Positions 1-13,990 of a stretch of DNA of 64,000 nt are shown one piece after another (position 1 is the stretch's first letter; the number at the start of each line of letters is the position of its first letter). The DNA is from Megachile rotundata (taxonomy: Eukaryota; Arthropoda; Insecta; Hymenoptera; Megachilidae). Below the pieces are notes generated by a model that was not told the DNA's origin, did not search any database, and saw only the letters and a program-made list of their open reading frames with translations. The stretch is taken from assembly GCF_050947335.1 (NCBI RefSeq), contig NW_027473466.1, forward strand, positions 124,001-188,000, read 5' to 3'. Made by a program: the position numbers and the translations under genes.

Positions 1-2241
1 CTCATTACTCTTATTATTATCAATCGAACTCATATCATTAGCCATTTTATGCTTATATGATCGGTAGCACGATAATTACTATACTTATTACACTTATTAT
101 TATCAATCTAACTCAAATTATTAGCCATATTATGCTTATATGATCGATAGAACTGCAATTACTATACTTATTACTCTTACTATTATCAATCTAACTCATA
201 TTATTAACCATATTATGCAGATATGATCGATAGAACTACAACTACTATACTCATTACTCTCATTATTATCAATCTAACTCATATTGTTAGCCATATTATG
301 CTTATATGATCGATAGAACGACAATTACTATACTTATTACTCTTATTATTATCAATCTAACTCATATTATTAGCCATACTATGCTTATATGATCGATAGA
401 ACGAAAATTACTATACTTATTACTCTTATTATTATCAACCTAACTCATATTATTAGCCATATTATGCTTATATGATCGACAGAACGACAATTACTATACT
501 TATTACTCTTATTATTATCAATCTAGCTCATATTATTAACCATATTATGCAGACATGATCGATAGAACTACAACTACTATACTCATTACTCTTATTATTA
601 TCAATCTAACTCATATTATTAGCCATATTATGCTTATGTGATCAATAGAACGACAATTACTATACTCATTACTCTTATTATTATCAATCTAACTCATATT
701 ATTAGCCATATTATGCTTATATGATCGATAGAACGACAATTACTCTACTTATTACTCTCATTATTATCAATCTAACTCATATTATTAGCCATATTATGGT
801 TATATGACCGATAGAACGACAATTACTATACTTATTACTCTTATTATTATCAATCTAACTCATATTATTAGCCATATTATGGTTATATAACCGATAGAAC
901 GACAACTACTATACTTATTACTCTTATTATTATCAATCTAACTCATATTATTAGCCATATTATGCTTATATGATCGATAGAACGACAATTACAATACTCA
1001 TTACTCTTATTATTATCAATCTAACTCATATTATTAGCCATATTATGCTTATATCATCGATAGAACGACAATTACTATACTTATTACTCTTATTATTATC
1101 AACCTAACTCATATTATTAGCCTAATTATGCTTATATGATCGATAGAACGACAATTACTATACTCATTACTCTTACTACTATCAATCTAACTCATATTAT
1201 TAGCCATTTTATGCTTATATGATCGAGAGAACGACAATTACTATACTTATTACACTCACTATTATCAATCTAACTCATATTATTAACCATATTATGCTTA
1301 TATGATCGACAGAACGTCAATTACTATACTTATTACACTAACTATTATCAATCTAACTCATATTATTAGCCATATTATGCTTATATGATCGATAGAACGA
1401 CAATTACTATACTTTTTACTCTTATTATTATCAATCTAACTCATATTATTAGCCATATTATGCTTATATGATCGGTAGAACGATAATTACTATACTTACT
1501 ACACTTATTATTATCAATCTAACTCAAATTATTAGCCACATTATGCTTATATGATCGATAGAACTACAATTACTATACTTATTACTCTTGTTATTATCAA
1601 TCTAGCTCATATTATTAACCATATTATGCAGACATGATCGATAGAACTACAACTACTATACTCATTACTCTTATTATTATCAATTTAACTCATATTATTA
1701 GCCATATTATGCTTATGTGATCGATAGAACGACAATTACTATACTTATTACTCCTATTATTATCAATCAAACTCATATTATTAGCCATACTATGCTTATA
1801 TGATCGATGGAACGACAATTACTATGCTCACTACTCTTATTATTATCAATCTAACTCATATTATTAGCCATATTATGCTTATGTGATCGATAGAACGACA
1901 ATTACTATACTTATTGCTCATATTATTATCAATCTAACTCATATTATTAGCCATATTATGGTTATATGACCGATAGAACGACAATTACTATGCTTATTAC
2001 ACTTATTATTATCAATCTAACTCATATTACTAGCCATATTATGCTCATATGATCGATAGGACGACAATTACTATACTCATTACTCTTATTATTATCAATC
2101 GAACTCATATTATTAGCCATATTATGGTTATATGACCGATAGAACGACAATTACAATACTTATTACTCTTATTATTATCAATCTAACTCATATTATTAGC
2201 CATATTATGCTTATATGATCGATAGAACGACAATTACAATA

Positions 2242-2324
2242 CTCATTACTCTTATTATTATCAATCTAACTCATATTATTAGCCATATTATGCTTATATG
2301 ATCGATAGAACGACAATTACTATA
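2242..2324. repeat. representative near-consensus monomer
   Basis: This copy differs from my by-eye consensus only at monomer position 2 (C for T, a very common alternative). It shows the monomer's inner structure. The left third is a TTA/TAT-rich stretch (TTATTATTATCAAT at 11-24). The octamer CATATTAT occurs twice, at 31-38 and 43-50, 12 bp apart. The right third holds the only G-containing, CpG-containing segment. The TTA triplets and the 12-bp internal repeat suggest growth from shorter AT-rich repeats, which is inference. Confidence 0.9.
2284..2306. other. dyad plus GATC/ATCGAT palindrome in the monomer
   Basis: In the representative monomer, CATAT (positions 43-47) and its reverse complement ATATG (55-59) flank a 7-base spacer. 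They are followed at once by overlapping palindromes GATC (59-62) and ATCGAT (60-65). The arrangement recurs in most monomers, so it repeats every 83 bp across the array. Types carrying GGTTATATGACC lose GATC and ATCGAT, and others carry GATCAATAG or GATTGATAG. A protein-binding or hairpin role is possible but unproven; in a sequence this AT-rich a 5-bp dyad can be chance. Confidence 0.55.
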
Positions 2325-3529
2325 CTTATTACTCTCATTATTATCAATCTAACTCATACTATTAGCCATATTATGGTTATATGACCGATAGAACGACAAT
2401 TACTATGCTTATTACTCTTATTATTATCAATCTAACTCATATTACTGGCCATATTATGCTCATATGATCGATAGGACGACAATTACTATACTCATTACTC
2501 TTATTATTATCAATCGAACTCATATTATTAGCCATATTATGGTTATATGACCGATAGAACGACAATTACAATACTTATTACTCTTATTATTATCAATCTA
2601 ACTCATATTATTAGCCATATTATGCTTATATGATCGATAGAACGACAATTACTATACTTTTTACTCTTATTATTATCAATCTAACTCATATTATTAGCCA
2701 TTTTATGCTTATATGATCGGTAGCACGATAATTACTATACTTATTACACTTATTATTATCAATCTAGCTCATATTATTAACCATATTATGAAGACATGAT
2801 CGATAGAACTACAACTACTATACTCATTACTCTTATTATTATCAATCTAACTCATATTATTAGCCATATTATGCTTATGTGATCAATAGAACGACAATTA
2901 CTATACTTTTTACTCTGATTATTATCAATCTAACTCATATTATTAGCCATACTATGCTTATATGATCGATAGAACGACAATTACTATACTTATTACTCTT
3001 ATTATTATCAACCTAACTCATATTATTAGCCTAATTATGCTTATATGATCGATAGAACGACAATTACTATACTCATTACTCTTACCACTATCAATCTAAC
3101 TCATATTATTAGCCATTTTATGCTTATATGATCGAGAGAACGACAATTACTATACTTATTACACTCACTATTATCAATCTAACTCATATTATTAGCCATA
3201 TTATGGTTATATGACCGATAGAACGACAATTACAATACTTATTACTCTTATTATTATCAATCTAACTCATATTATTAGCCATATTATGCTTATATGATCG
3301 ATAGAACGACAATTACAATACTCATTACTCTTATTATTATCAATCTAACTCATATTATTAGCCATATTATGCTTATATGATCGATAGAACGACAATTACT
3401 ATACTTATTACTCTCATTATTATCAATCTAACTCATACTATTAGCCATATTATGGTTATATGACCGATAGAACGACAATTACTATACTTATTACTTTTAT
3501 TATTATCAATCTAACTCATATTATTAGCC

Positions 3530-6500
3530 ATATTATGCTTATATGATCGATAGAACGACAATTACTATACTTATTACTCTTATTATTATCAACCTAACTC
3601 ATATTATTAGCCATATTATGCTTATATGATCAATAGAACGACAATTACTATACTTTTTACTCTTATTATTATCAATCTAACTCATATTATTAACCATATT
3701 ATGCAGATATGATCGATAGAACTACAACTACTATACTCATTACTCTTATTATTATCAATCTAACTCATATTGTTAGTCATATTATGCTTATATGATTGAT
3801 AGAACGACAATTACTATACTTATTACACTCATTGTTATCAATCTAACTCATATTATTAACCATATTATGCTTAAATGATCGATAGAAAGAAAATTACTAT
3901 ACTTATTACTCTTATTATTATCAACCTAACTCATATTATTAGCCATATTATGCTTATATGATCGATAGAACGACAATTACTATACTTATTACTCATATTA
4001 TTATCAATCTAGCTCATATTATTAACCATATTATGCAGACATGATCGATAGAACTACAACTACTATACTCATTACTCTTATTATTATCAATCTAACTCAT
4101 ATTATTAGCCATATTATGCTTATGTGATCAATAGAACGACAATTACTATACTTTTTACTCTGATTATTATCAATCTAACTCATATTATTAGCCATACTAT
4201 GCTTATATGATCGATAGAACGACAATTACTATACTTATTACTCTTATTATTATCAACCTAACTCATATTATTAGCCTAATTATGCTTATATGATCGATAG
4301 AACGACAATTACTATACTCATTACTCTTACTACTATCAATCTAACTCGTATTATTAGCCATTTTATGCTTATATGATCGAGAGAACGACAATTACTATAC
4401 TTATTACTCTCACTATTATCAATCTAACTAATATTATTAACCATATTATGCTTATATGATCGACAGAACGTCAATTACTATACTTATTACACTAACTACT
4501 ATCAATCTAACTCATATTATTAGCCATATTATGCTTATATGATCGATAGAACGACAATTACTATACTTTTTACTCTTATTATTATCAATCTAACTCATAT
4601 TATTAGCCATATTATGCTTACATGATCGATAGGACGACAATTAGTATACTCATTACTCTTATTATTATCAATCTGACTCATATTATTAGCCATATTATGC
4701 TTATATGATCGATAGGACGACAATTACTATACTCATTACTCTTATTATTATCAATCTAACTCATATTATTAGCCATATTATGCTTATATGATCGATAGAA
4801 CGACAATTACTCTACTTATTACTCTCATTATTATCAATCTAACTCATATTATTAGCCATATTATGGTTATATGATCGATAGAACGACAATTACTATACTT
4901 ATTACTCTTATTATTATCAATCTAACTCATATTATTAGCCATATTATGGTTATATAACCGATAGAACGACAACTACTATACTTATTGCTCTTATTATTAT
5001 CAATCTAACTCATATTATTAGCCATATTATGCTTATATGATCGATAGAACGACAATTACTCTACTTATTACTCTCATTATTATCAATCTAACTCATATTA
5101 TTAGCCATATTATGGTTATATGACCGATAGAACGACAATTACTATGCTTATTACTCTTATTATTATCAATCTAACTCATATTACTAGCCATATTATGCTC
5201 ATATGATCGATAGGACGACAATTACTATACTCATTACTCTTATTATTATCAATCGAACTCATATTATTAGCCATATTATGGTTATATGACCGATAGAACG
5301 ACAACTACTATACTTATTACTCCTATTATTATCAATCAAACCCATACTATTAGCCATACTATGCTTATATGATCGATGGAACGACAATTACTATGCTCAC
5401 TACTCTTATTATTATCAATCTAACTCATATTATTAGCCATATTACGCTTATGTGATGGATAGAACGACAATTACTATACTTATTGCTCTTATTATTATCA
5501 ATCTAACTCATATTATTAGCCATATTATGCTTATGTGATCGGTAGAACGACAATTACTATACTTATTACTCCTATTATTATCAATCTAACTCATATTATT
5601 AGCCATATTATGCTTATATGATCGGTAGAACGATAATTACTATACTTATTACACTTATTATTATCAATCTAACTCATATTACTAGCCATATTATGCTTAT
5701 ATGATCGATAGAACGACAATTACTATACTTATTACTCTTATTGTTATCAACCTAACTCATATTATTAGCCATATTATGCTTATATGATCAATAGAACGAC
5801 AATTACTATACTTTTTACTCTTATTATTATCAATCTAACTCATATTATTAACCATATTATGCAGATATGATCGATAGAACTACAACTACTATACTCATTA
5901 CTCTTATTATTATCAATCTAACTCATATTGTTAGCCATATTATGCTTATATGATTGATAGAACGACAATTACTATACTTATTACACTCATTGTTATCAAT
6001 CTAACTCATATTATTAACCATATTATGCTTAAATGATCGATAGAACGAAAATTACTATACTTATTACTCTTATTATTATCAACCTAACTCATATTATTAG
6101 CCATATTATGCTTATATGATCGATAGAACGACAATTACTATACTTATTACTCATATTATTATCAATCTAGCTCATATTATTAACCATATTATGCAGACAT
6201 GATCGATAGAACTACAACTACTATACTCATTACTCTTATTATTATCAATCTAACTCATATTATTAGCCATATTATGCTTATGTGATCAATAGAACGACAA
6301 TTACTATACTTTTTACTCTGATTATTATCAATCTAACTCATATTATTAGCCATACTATGCTTATATGATCGATAGAACGACAATTACTATACTTATTACT
6401 CTTATTATTATCAACCTAACTCATATTATTAGCCTAATTATGCTTATATGATCGATAGAACGACAATTACTATACTCATTACTCTTACTACTATCAATCT

Positions 6501-6848
6501 AACTCGTATTATTAGCCATTTTATGCTTATATGATCGAGAGAACGACAATTACTATACTTATTACACTCACTATTATCAATCTAACTAATATTATTAACC
6601 ATATTATGCTTATATGATCGACAGAACGTCAATTACTATACTTATTACACTAACTACTATCAATCTAACTCATATTATTAGCCATATTATGCTTATATGA
6701 TCGATAGAACGACAATTACTATACTTTTTACTCTTATTATTATCAATCTAACTCATATTATTAGCCATATTATGCTTACATGATCGATAGGACGACAATT
6801 AGTATACTCATTACTCTTATTATTATCAATCTGACTCATATTATTAAC
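3530..6848. repeat. duplicated block, 26-monomer (2,158-bp) spacing
   Basis: About 14 monomers near 3,530-4,690 recur in the same order near 5,688-6,848. Diagnostic bases line up at a constant 2,158 bp (26 x 83): the ATTGATAG variant at 3,795 and 5,953, and the CTAATT variant at 4,276 and 6,434. The copies differ at scattered sites, such as TTAGTCAT against TTAGCCAT near 3,775/5,933. The sequence between them is of other monomer types, including the ACTAGCC...GCTCATATGATCGATAGG type near 5,190. Block edges were judged by eye. Confidence 0.85.
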
Positions 6849-8515
6849 CATATTATGCAGACATGATCGATAGAACTACAACTACTATACTCATTACTCT
6901 TCTTATTATCAATTTAACTCATATTATTAGCCATATTATGCTTATGTGATCAATAGAACGACAATTACTATACTTTTTACTCTGATTATTATCAATCTAA
7001 CTCATATTATTAGCCATACTATGCTTATATGATCGATAGAACGACAATTACTATACTTATTACTCTTATTATTATCAACCTAACTCATATTATTAGCCTA
7101 ATTATGCTTATATGATCGATAGAACGACAATTACTATACTCATTACTCTTACTACTATCAATCTAACTCATATTATTAGCCATTTTATGCTTATATGATC
7201 GAGAGAACGACAATTACTATACTTATTACACTCACTATTATCAATCTAACTCATATTATTAACCATATTATGCTTATATGATCGACAGAACGTCAATTAC
7301 TATACTTATTACACTAACTATTATCAATCTAACTCATATTATTAGCCATATTATGCTTATATGATCGATAGAACGACAATTACTATACTTTTTACTCTTA
7401 TTATTATCAATCTAACTCATATTATTAGCCATATTATGCTTATATGATCGGTAGAACGATAATTACTATACTTATTACACTTATTATTATCAATCTAACT
7501 CAAATTATTAGCCACAGTATGCTTATATGATCGATAGAACTACAATTACTATACTTATTACTCTTGTTATTATCAATCTAGCTCATATTATTAACCATAT
7601 TATGCAGACATGATCGATAGAACTACAACTACTATACTCATTATTCTTATTATTATCAATTTAACTCATATTATTAGCCATATTATGCTTATGTGATCGA
7701 TAGAACGAAATTACTATACTTATTACTCCTATTATTATCAATCAAACCTATATTATTAGCCATACTATGCTTATATGATCGATGGAACGACAATTACTAT
7801 GCTCACTACTCTTATTATTATCAATCTAACTCATATTATTAGCCATATTATGCTTATGTGATCGATAGAACGACAATTACTATACTTATTGCTCATATTA
7901 TTATCAATCTAACTCATATTATTAGCCATATTCTGCCTATATGATCGATAGGACGATAATTACTATACTCATTACTCCTATTATTATCAATCTAACTCAT
8001 ATTATTAGCCATATTATGCTTACATGATCGATAGGACGACAGTTAGTATACTCATTACTCTTATTATTATCAATCTGACTCATATTATTAGCCATATTAT
8101 GCTTATATGATCGATAGGACGACAATTACTATACTCATTACTGTTATTATTATCAATCTAACTCATATTATTAGCCATATTATGCTTATATGATCGATAG
8201 AACGACAATTACTCTACTTATTACTCTCATTATTATCAATCTAACTCATATTATTAGCCATATTATGGTTATATGACCGATAGAACGACAATTACTATAC
8301 TTATTACTCTTATTATTATCAATCTAACTCATATTATTAGCCATATTATGGTTATATAACCGATAGAACGACAACGACTATACTTATTACTCTTATTATT
8401 ATCAATCTAACTCATATTATTAGCCATATTATGCTTATATGATCGATAGAACGACAATTACTCTACTTATTACTCTCATTATTATCAATCTAACTCATAT
8501 TATTAGCCATATTAT
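6525..8515. repeat. 24-monomer block, first copy (second at 12,000-13,990)
   Basis: This stretch matches 12,000-13,990 monomer for monomer. The offset is 5,475 bp, which is 66 x 83 minus 3, and the 3 missing bases are explained by single-base deletions at 7.7, 10.9 and 11.9 kb. Shared rare markers are TCTTCTTATTATC (near 6,897 and 12,372), GCCACAGTATG (7,511 and 12,986), an 82-bp monomer (7,637 and 13,112) and TTCTGCCTATATG (near 7,930 and 13,407). The shared 1-base deletion shows that the deletion predates the duplication. Matching stops at about 8,515, where the first copy continues with a GAACTGCAATT monomer. Confidence 0.85.
7637..7718. repeat. 82-bp monomer (1-base deletion)
   Basis: The right part reads GAACGAAATTAC instead of GAACGACAATTAC, one base short. 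The next monomer starts at 7,719. An identical deletion sits in the monomer at 13,112-13,193, inside the duplicated block. Confidence 0.93.
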
Positions 8516-9051
8516 GGTTATATGATCGATAGAACTGCAATTACTATACTTATTACTCTTACCATTATCAATCTAACTCATATTATTAACCATATTATGC
8601 AGATATGATCGATAGAACTACAACTACTATACTCATTACTCTTATTATTATCAATCTAACTCATATTGTTAGCCATATTATGCTTATATGATTGATAGAA
8701 CGACAATTACTATACTCATTACTCTTACTACTATCAATCTAACTCGTATTATTAGCCATTTTATGCTTATATGATCGAGAGAACGACAATTACTATACTT
8801 ATTACACTCACTATTATCAATCTAACTAATATTATTAACCATATTATGCTTATATGATCGACAGAACGTCAATTACTATACTTATTACACTAACTACTAT
8901 CAATCTAACTCATATTATTAGCCATATTATGCTTATATGATCGACAGAACGTCAATTACTATACTTATTACACTAACTACTATCAATCGAACTCATATTA
9001 TTAGCCATATTATGGTTATATGACCGATAGAACGACAATTACAATACTTAT

Positions 9052-10372
9052 TACTCTTATTATTATCAATCTAACTCATATTATTAGCCATATTATGCTT
9101 ATATGATCGATAGAACGACAATTACTCTACTTATTACTCTCATTATTATCAATCTAACTCATATTATTAGCCATATTATGGTTATATGACCGATAGAACG
9201 ACAATTACTATGCTTATTACTCTTATTATTATCAATCTAACTCATATTACTAGCCATATTATGCTCATATGATCGATAGGACGACAATTACTATACTCAT
9301 TACTCTTATTATTATCAATCGAACTCATATTATTAGCCATATTGTGGTTATATGACCGATAGAACGACAACTACTATACTTATTACTCTTATTATTATCA
9401 ATCTAACTCATATTATTAGCCATATTATGCTTATATGATCGATAGAACGACAATTACTCTACTTATTACTCTCATTATTATCAATCTAACTCATATTATT
9501 AGCCATATTATGGTTATATGACCGATAGAACGACAATTACTATGCTTATTACTCTTATTATTATCAATCTAACTCATATTACTAGCCATATTATGCTCAT
9601 ATGATCGATAGGACGACAATTACTATACTCATTACTCTTATTATTATCAATCGAACTCATATTATTAGCCATATTATGGTTATATGACCGATAGAACGAC
9701 AATTACAATACCTATTACTCTTATTATTATCAATCTAACTCATATTATTAGCCATATTATGCCTATATGATCGATAGAACGACAATTACAATACTCATTA
9801 CTCTTATTATTATCAATCTAACTCATATTATTAGCCATATTATGCTTATATGATCGATAGAACGACAATTACTATACTTATTACTCTCATTATTATCAAT
9901 CTAACTCATACTATTAGCCATATTATGGTTATATGACCGATAGAACGACAATTACTATGCTTATTACTCTTATTATTATCAATCTAACTCATATTACTAG
10001 CCATATTATGCTCATATGATCGATAGGACGACAATTACTATACTCATTACTCTTATTATTATCAATCGAACTCATATTATTAGCCATTTTATGCTTATAT
10101 GATCGGTAGCACGATAATTACTATACTTATTACACTTATTATTATCAATCTAACTCAAATTATTAGCCATATTATGCTTATATGATCGATAGAACTGCAA
10201 TTTCTATACTTATTACTCTTACCATTATCAATCTAACTCATATTATTAACCATATTATGCAGATATGATCGATAGAACTACAACTACTATACTCATTACT
10301 CTTATTATTATCAATCTAACTCATATTGTTAGCCATATTATGCTTATATGATTGATAGAACGACAATTACTA
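9052..10372. repeat. 16-monomer block, first copy (second at 13,863-15,183)
   Basis: The region recurs at 13,863-15,183. The offset measured at GCCTATATGA is 4,811 bp (9,761 against 14,572), which is 58 x 83 minus 3, and the three 1-base deletions between them explain the remainder. The two copies differ by only a few substitutions seen by eye, for example ATTGTGG against ATTATGG near 9,342. The block ends after the GATTGATAG monomer, where the copies continue differently. Confidence 0.83.
9130..9793. repeat. local 4-monomer (332-bp) higher-order repeat
   Basis: Two successive rounds of the same four-type order are present. They are a GGTTATATGACC type ending ACTATG, an ACTAGCC...GCTCATATGATCGATAGG type, a CAATCGAACTC type with GGTTATATGACC, and a type with GCTTATATGATCG that in round one ends ACTCTA. 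Rounds start at 9,130 and 9,462, exactly 332 bp apart. The second round departs at its third and fourth units (ACAATA endings, GCCTATATG). The first three types form a cassette seen in about 30 places in the window. Confidence 0.85.
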
Positions 10373-10872
10373 TACTCATTACTCTTACTACTATCAATCT
10401 AACTCGTATTATTAGCCATTTTATGCTTATATGATCGAGAGAACGACAATTACTATACTTATTACACTCACTATTATCAATCTAACTAATATTATTAACC
10501 ATATTATGCTTATATGATCGACAGAACGTCAATTACTATACTTATTACACTAACTACTATCAATCTAACTCATATTATTAGCCATATTATGCTTATATGA
10601 TCGACAGAACGTCAATTACTATACTTATTACACTAACTACTATCAATCGAACTCATATTATTAGCCATATTATGGTTATATGACCGATAGAACGACAATT
10701 ACAATACTTATTACTCTTATTATTATCAATCTAACTCATATTATTAGCCATATTATGCCTATATGATCGATAGAACGACAATTACAATACTCATTACTCT
10801 TATTATTATCAATCTAACTCATATTATTAGCCATATTATGCTTATATGATCGATAGAACGACAATTACTATA

Positions 10873-10954
10873 CTTATTACTCTTATTATTATCAATCTAA
10901 CTCAAATTATTAGCCATATTATGCTTATATGATCGATAGAACTGCAATTACTAA
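10873..10954. repeat. 82-bp monomer (1-base deletion)
   Basis: The end reads TTACTAACTTATT where other copies have TTACTATACTTATT, one base short. The next monomer begins at 10,955. I saw no other copy with this deletion, so it looks recent. Confidence 0.9.
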
Positions 10955-11867
10955 CTTATTACTCTTACTATTATCAATCTAACTCATATTATTAGCCATA
11001 CTATGCTTATATGATCGATAGAACGACAATTACTATACTTATTACTCTTATTATTATCAACCTAACTCATATTATTAGCCTAATTATGCTTATATGATCG
11101 ATAGAACGACAATTACTATACTCATTACTCTTACTACTATCAATCTAACTCGTATTATTAGCCATTTTATGCTTATATGATCGAGAGAACGACAATTACT
11201 ATACTTATTACACTCACTATTATCAATCTAACTAATATTATTAACCATATTATGCTTATATGATCGACAGAACGTCAATTACTATACTTATTACACTAAC
11301 TACTATCAATCTAACTCATATTATTAGCCATATTATGCTTATATGATCGATAGAACGACAATTACTATACTTTTTACTCTTATTATTATCAATCTAACTC
11401 ATATTATTAGCCATATTATGCTTACATGATCGATAGGACGACAATTAGTATACTCATTACTCTTATTATTATCAATCTGACTCATATTATTAGCCATATT
11501 ATGCTTATATGATCGATAGGACGACAATTACTATACTCATTACTCTTATTATTATCAATCTAACTCATATTATTAGCCATATTATGCTTATATGATCGAT
11601 AGAACGACAATTACTCTACTTATTACTCTCATTATTATCAATCTAACTCATATTATTAGCCATATTATGCTTATATGATCGGTAGAACGATAATTACTAT
11701 ACTTATTACACTTATTATTATCAATCTAACTCAAATTATTAGCCACAGTATGCTTATATGATCGATAGAACTACAATTACTATACTTATTACTCTTGTTA
11801 TTATCAATCTAGCTCATATTATTAACCGTATTATGCAGACATGATCGATAGAACTACAACTACTATA

Positions 11868-11949
11868 CTCATTATTCTTATTATTATCAATTTAACTCAT
11901 ATTATTAGCCATATTATGCTTATGTGATCGATAGAACGAAATGACTATA
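11868..11949. repeat. 82-bp monomer (1-base deletion)
   Basis: The monomer has GAACGAAATGACTATA. It shares the 1-base deletion of the 7,637 and 13,112 monomers, plus a private ATTAC to ATGAC change. It follows the same CAGACATG-type monomer as those two copies, so it is probably a third descendant of one deletion event. Confidence 0.9.
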
Positions 11950-11999
11950 CTTATTACTCCTATTATTATCAATCAAACTCATATTATTAGCCATACTAT

Positions 12000-13990
12000 G
12001 CTTATATGATCGAGAGAACGACAATTACTATACTTATTACACTCACTATTATCAATCTAACTAATATTATTAACCATATTATGCTTATATGATCGACAGA
12101 ACGTCAATTACTATACTTATTACACTAACTACTATCAATCTAACTCATATTATTAGCCATATTATGCTTATATGATCGATAGAACGACAATTACTATACT
12201 TTTTACTCTTATTATTATCAATCTAACTCATATTATTAGCCATATTATGCTTACATGATCGATAGGACGACAATTAGTATACTCATTACTCTTATTATTA
12301 TCAATCTGACTCATATTATTAACCATATTATGCAGACATGATCGATAGAACTACAACTACTATACTCATTACTCTTCTTATTATCAATTTAACTCATATT
12401 ATTAGCCATATTATGCTTATGTGATCAATAGAACGACAATTACTATACTTTTTACTCTGATTATTATCAATCTAACTCATATTATTAGCCATACTATGCT
12501 TATATGATCGATAGAACGACAATTACTATACTTATTACTCTTATTATTATCAACCTAACTCATATTATTAGCCTAATTATGCTTATATGATCGATAGAAC
12601 GACAATTACTATACTCATTACTCTTACTACTATCAATCTAACTCATATTATTAGCCATTTTATGCTTATATGATCGAGAGAACGACAATTACTATACTTA
12701 TTACACTCACTATTATCAATCTAACTCATATTATTAACCATATTATGCTTATATGATCGACAGAACGTCAATTACTATACTTATTACACTAACTATTATC
12801 AATCTAACTCATATTATTAGCCATATTATGCTTATATGATCGATAGAACGACAATTACTATACTTTTTACTCTTATTATTATCAATCTAACTCATATTAT
12901 TAGCCATATTATGCTTATATGATCGGTAGAACGATAATTACTATACTTATTACACTTATTATTATCAATCTAACTCAAATTATTAGCCACAGTATGCTTA
13001 TATGATCGATAGAACTACAATTACTATACTTATTACTCTTGTTATTATCAATCTAGCTCATATTATTAACCATATTATGCAGACATGATCGATAGAACTA
13101 CAACTACTATACTCATTATTCTTATTATTATCAATTTAACTCATATTATTAGCCATATTATGCTTATGTGATCGATAGAACGAAATTACTATACTTATTA
13201 CTCCTATTATTATCAATCAAACTCATATTATTAGCCATACTATGCTTATATGATCGATGGAACGACAATTACTATGCTCACTACTCTTATTATTATCAAT
13301 CTAACTCATATTATTAGCCATATTATGCTTATGTGATCGATAGAACGACAATTACTATACTTATTGCTCATATTATTATCAATCTAACTCATATTATTAG
13401 CCATATTCTGCCTATATGATCGATAGGACGATAATTACTATACTCATTACTCTTATTATTATCAATCTAACTCATATTATTAGCCATATTATGCTTACAT
13501 GATCGATAGGACGACAGTTAGTATACTCATTACTCTTATTATTATCAATCTGACTCATATTATTAGCCATATTATGCTTATATGATCGATAGGACGACAA
13601 TTACTATACTCATTACTCTTATTATTATCAATCTAACTCATATTATTAGCCATATTATGCTTATATGATCGATAGAACGACAATTACTCTACTTATTACT
13701 CTCATTATTATCAATCTAACTCATATTATTAGCCATATTATGGTTATATGACCGATAGAACGACAATTACTATACTTATTACTCTTATTATTATCAATCT
13801 AACTCATATTATTAGCCATATTATGGTTATATAACCGATAGAACGACAACGACTATACTTATTACTCTTATTATTATCAATCTAACTCATATTATTAGCC
13901 ATATTATGCTTATATGATCGATAGAACGACAATTACTCTACTTATTACTCTCATTATTATCAATCTAACTCATATTATTAGCCATATTAT
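12000..13990. repeat. 24-monomer block, second copy of 6,525-8,515
   Basis: Every rare marker of the first copy is present in the same order and spacing. It is followed directly by the copy of 9,052-10,372. In the first location the two blocks are separated by the 8,520-9,060 segment, which is absent here. The segment between them was therefore either inserted upstream or deleted here, by a whole number of monomers. Confidence 0.84.
13112..13193. repeat. 82-bp monomer (1-base deletion)
   Basis: The monomer has GAACGAAATTAC, the same as 7,637-7,718, within the second copy of the block. The next unit starts at 13,194. Confidence 0.92.

Larger units (their letters stand above)
8520..10720. repeat. 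duplicated block, 20-monomer (1,660-bp) spacing
   Basis: About six to seven monomers at 8,520-9,060 recur at 10,180-10,720. The rare TTACCATTATC is at 8,559 and 10,219. Both copies also carry TTACTACTATC with CTCGTATTATTAG, and two successive GACAGAACGTC monomers. The first copy then continues as TTATATGATCGATAG...CTCTA, the second as GCCTATATG...CAATA, so they part near 9,060/10,720. A single substitution (ATTACTATA to ATTTCTATA near 10,203) distinguishes them. Confidence 0.82.
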
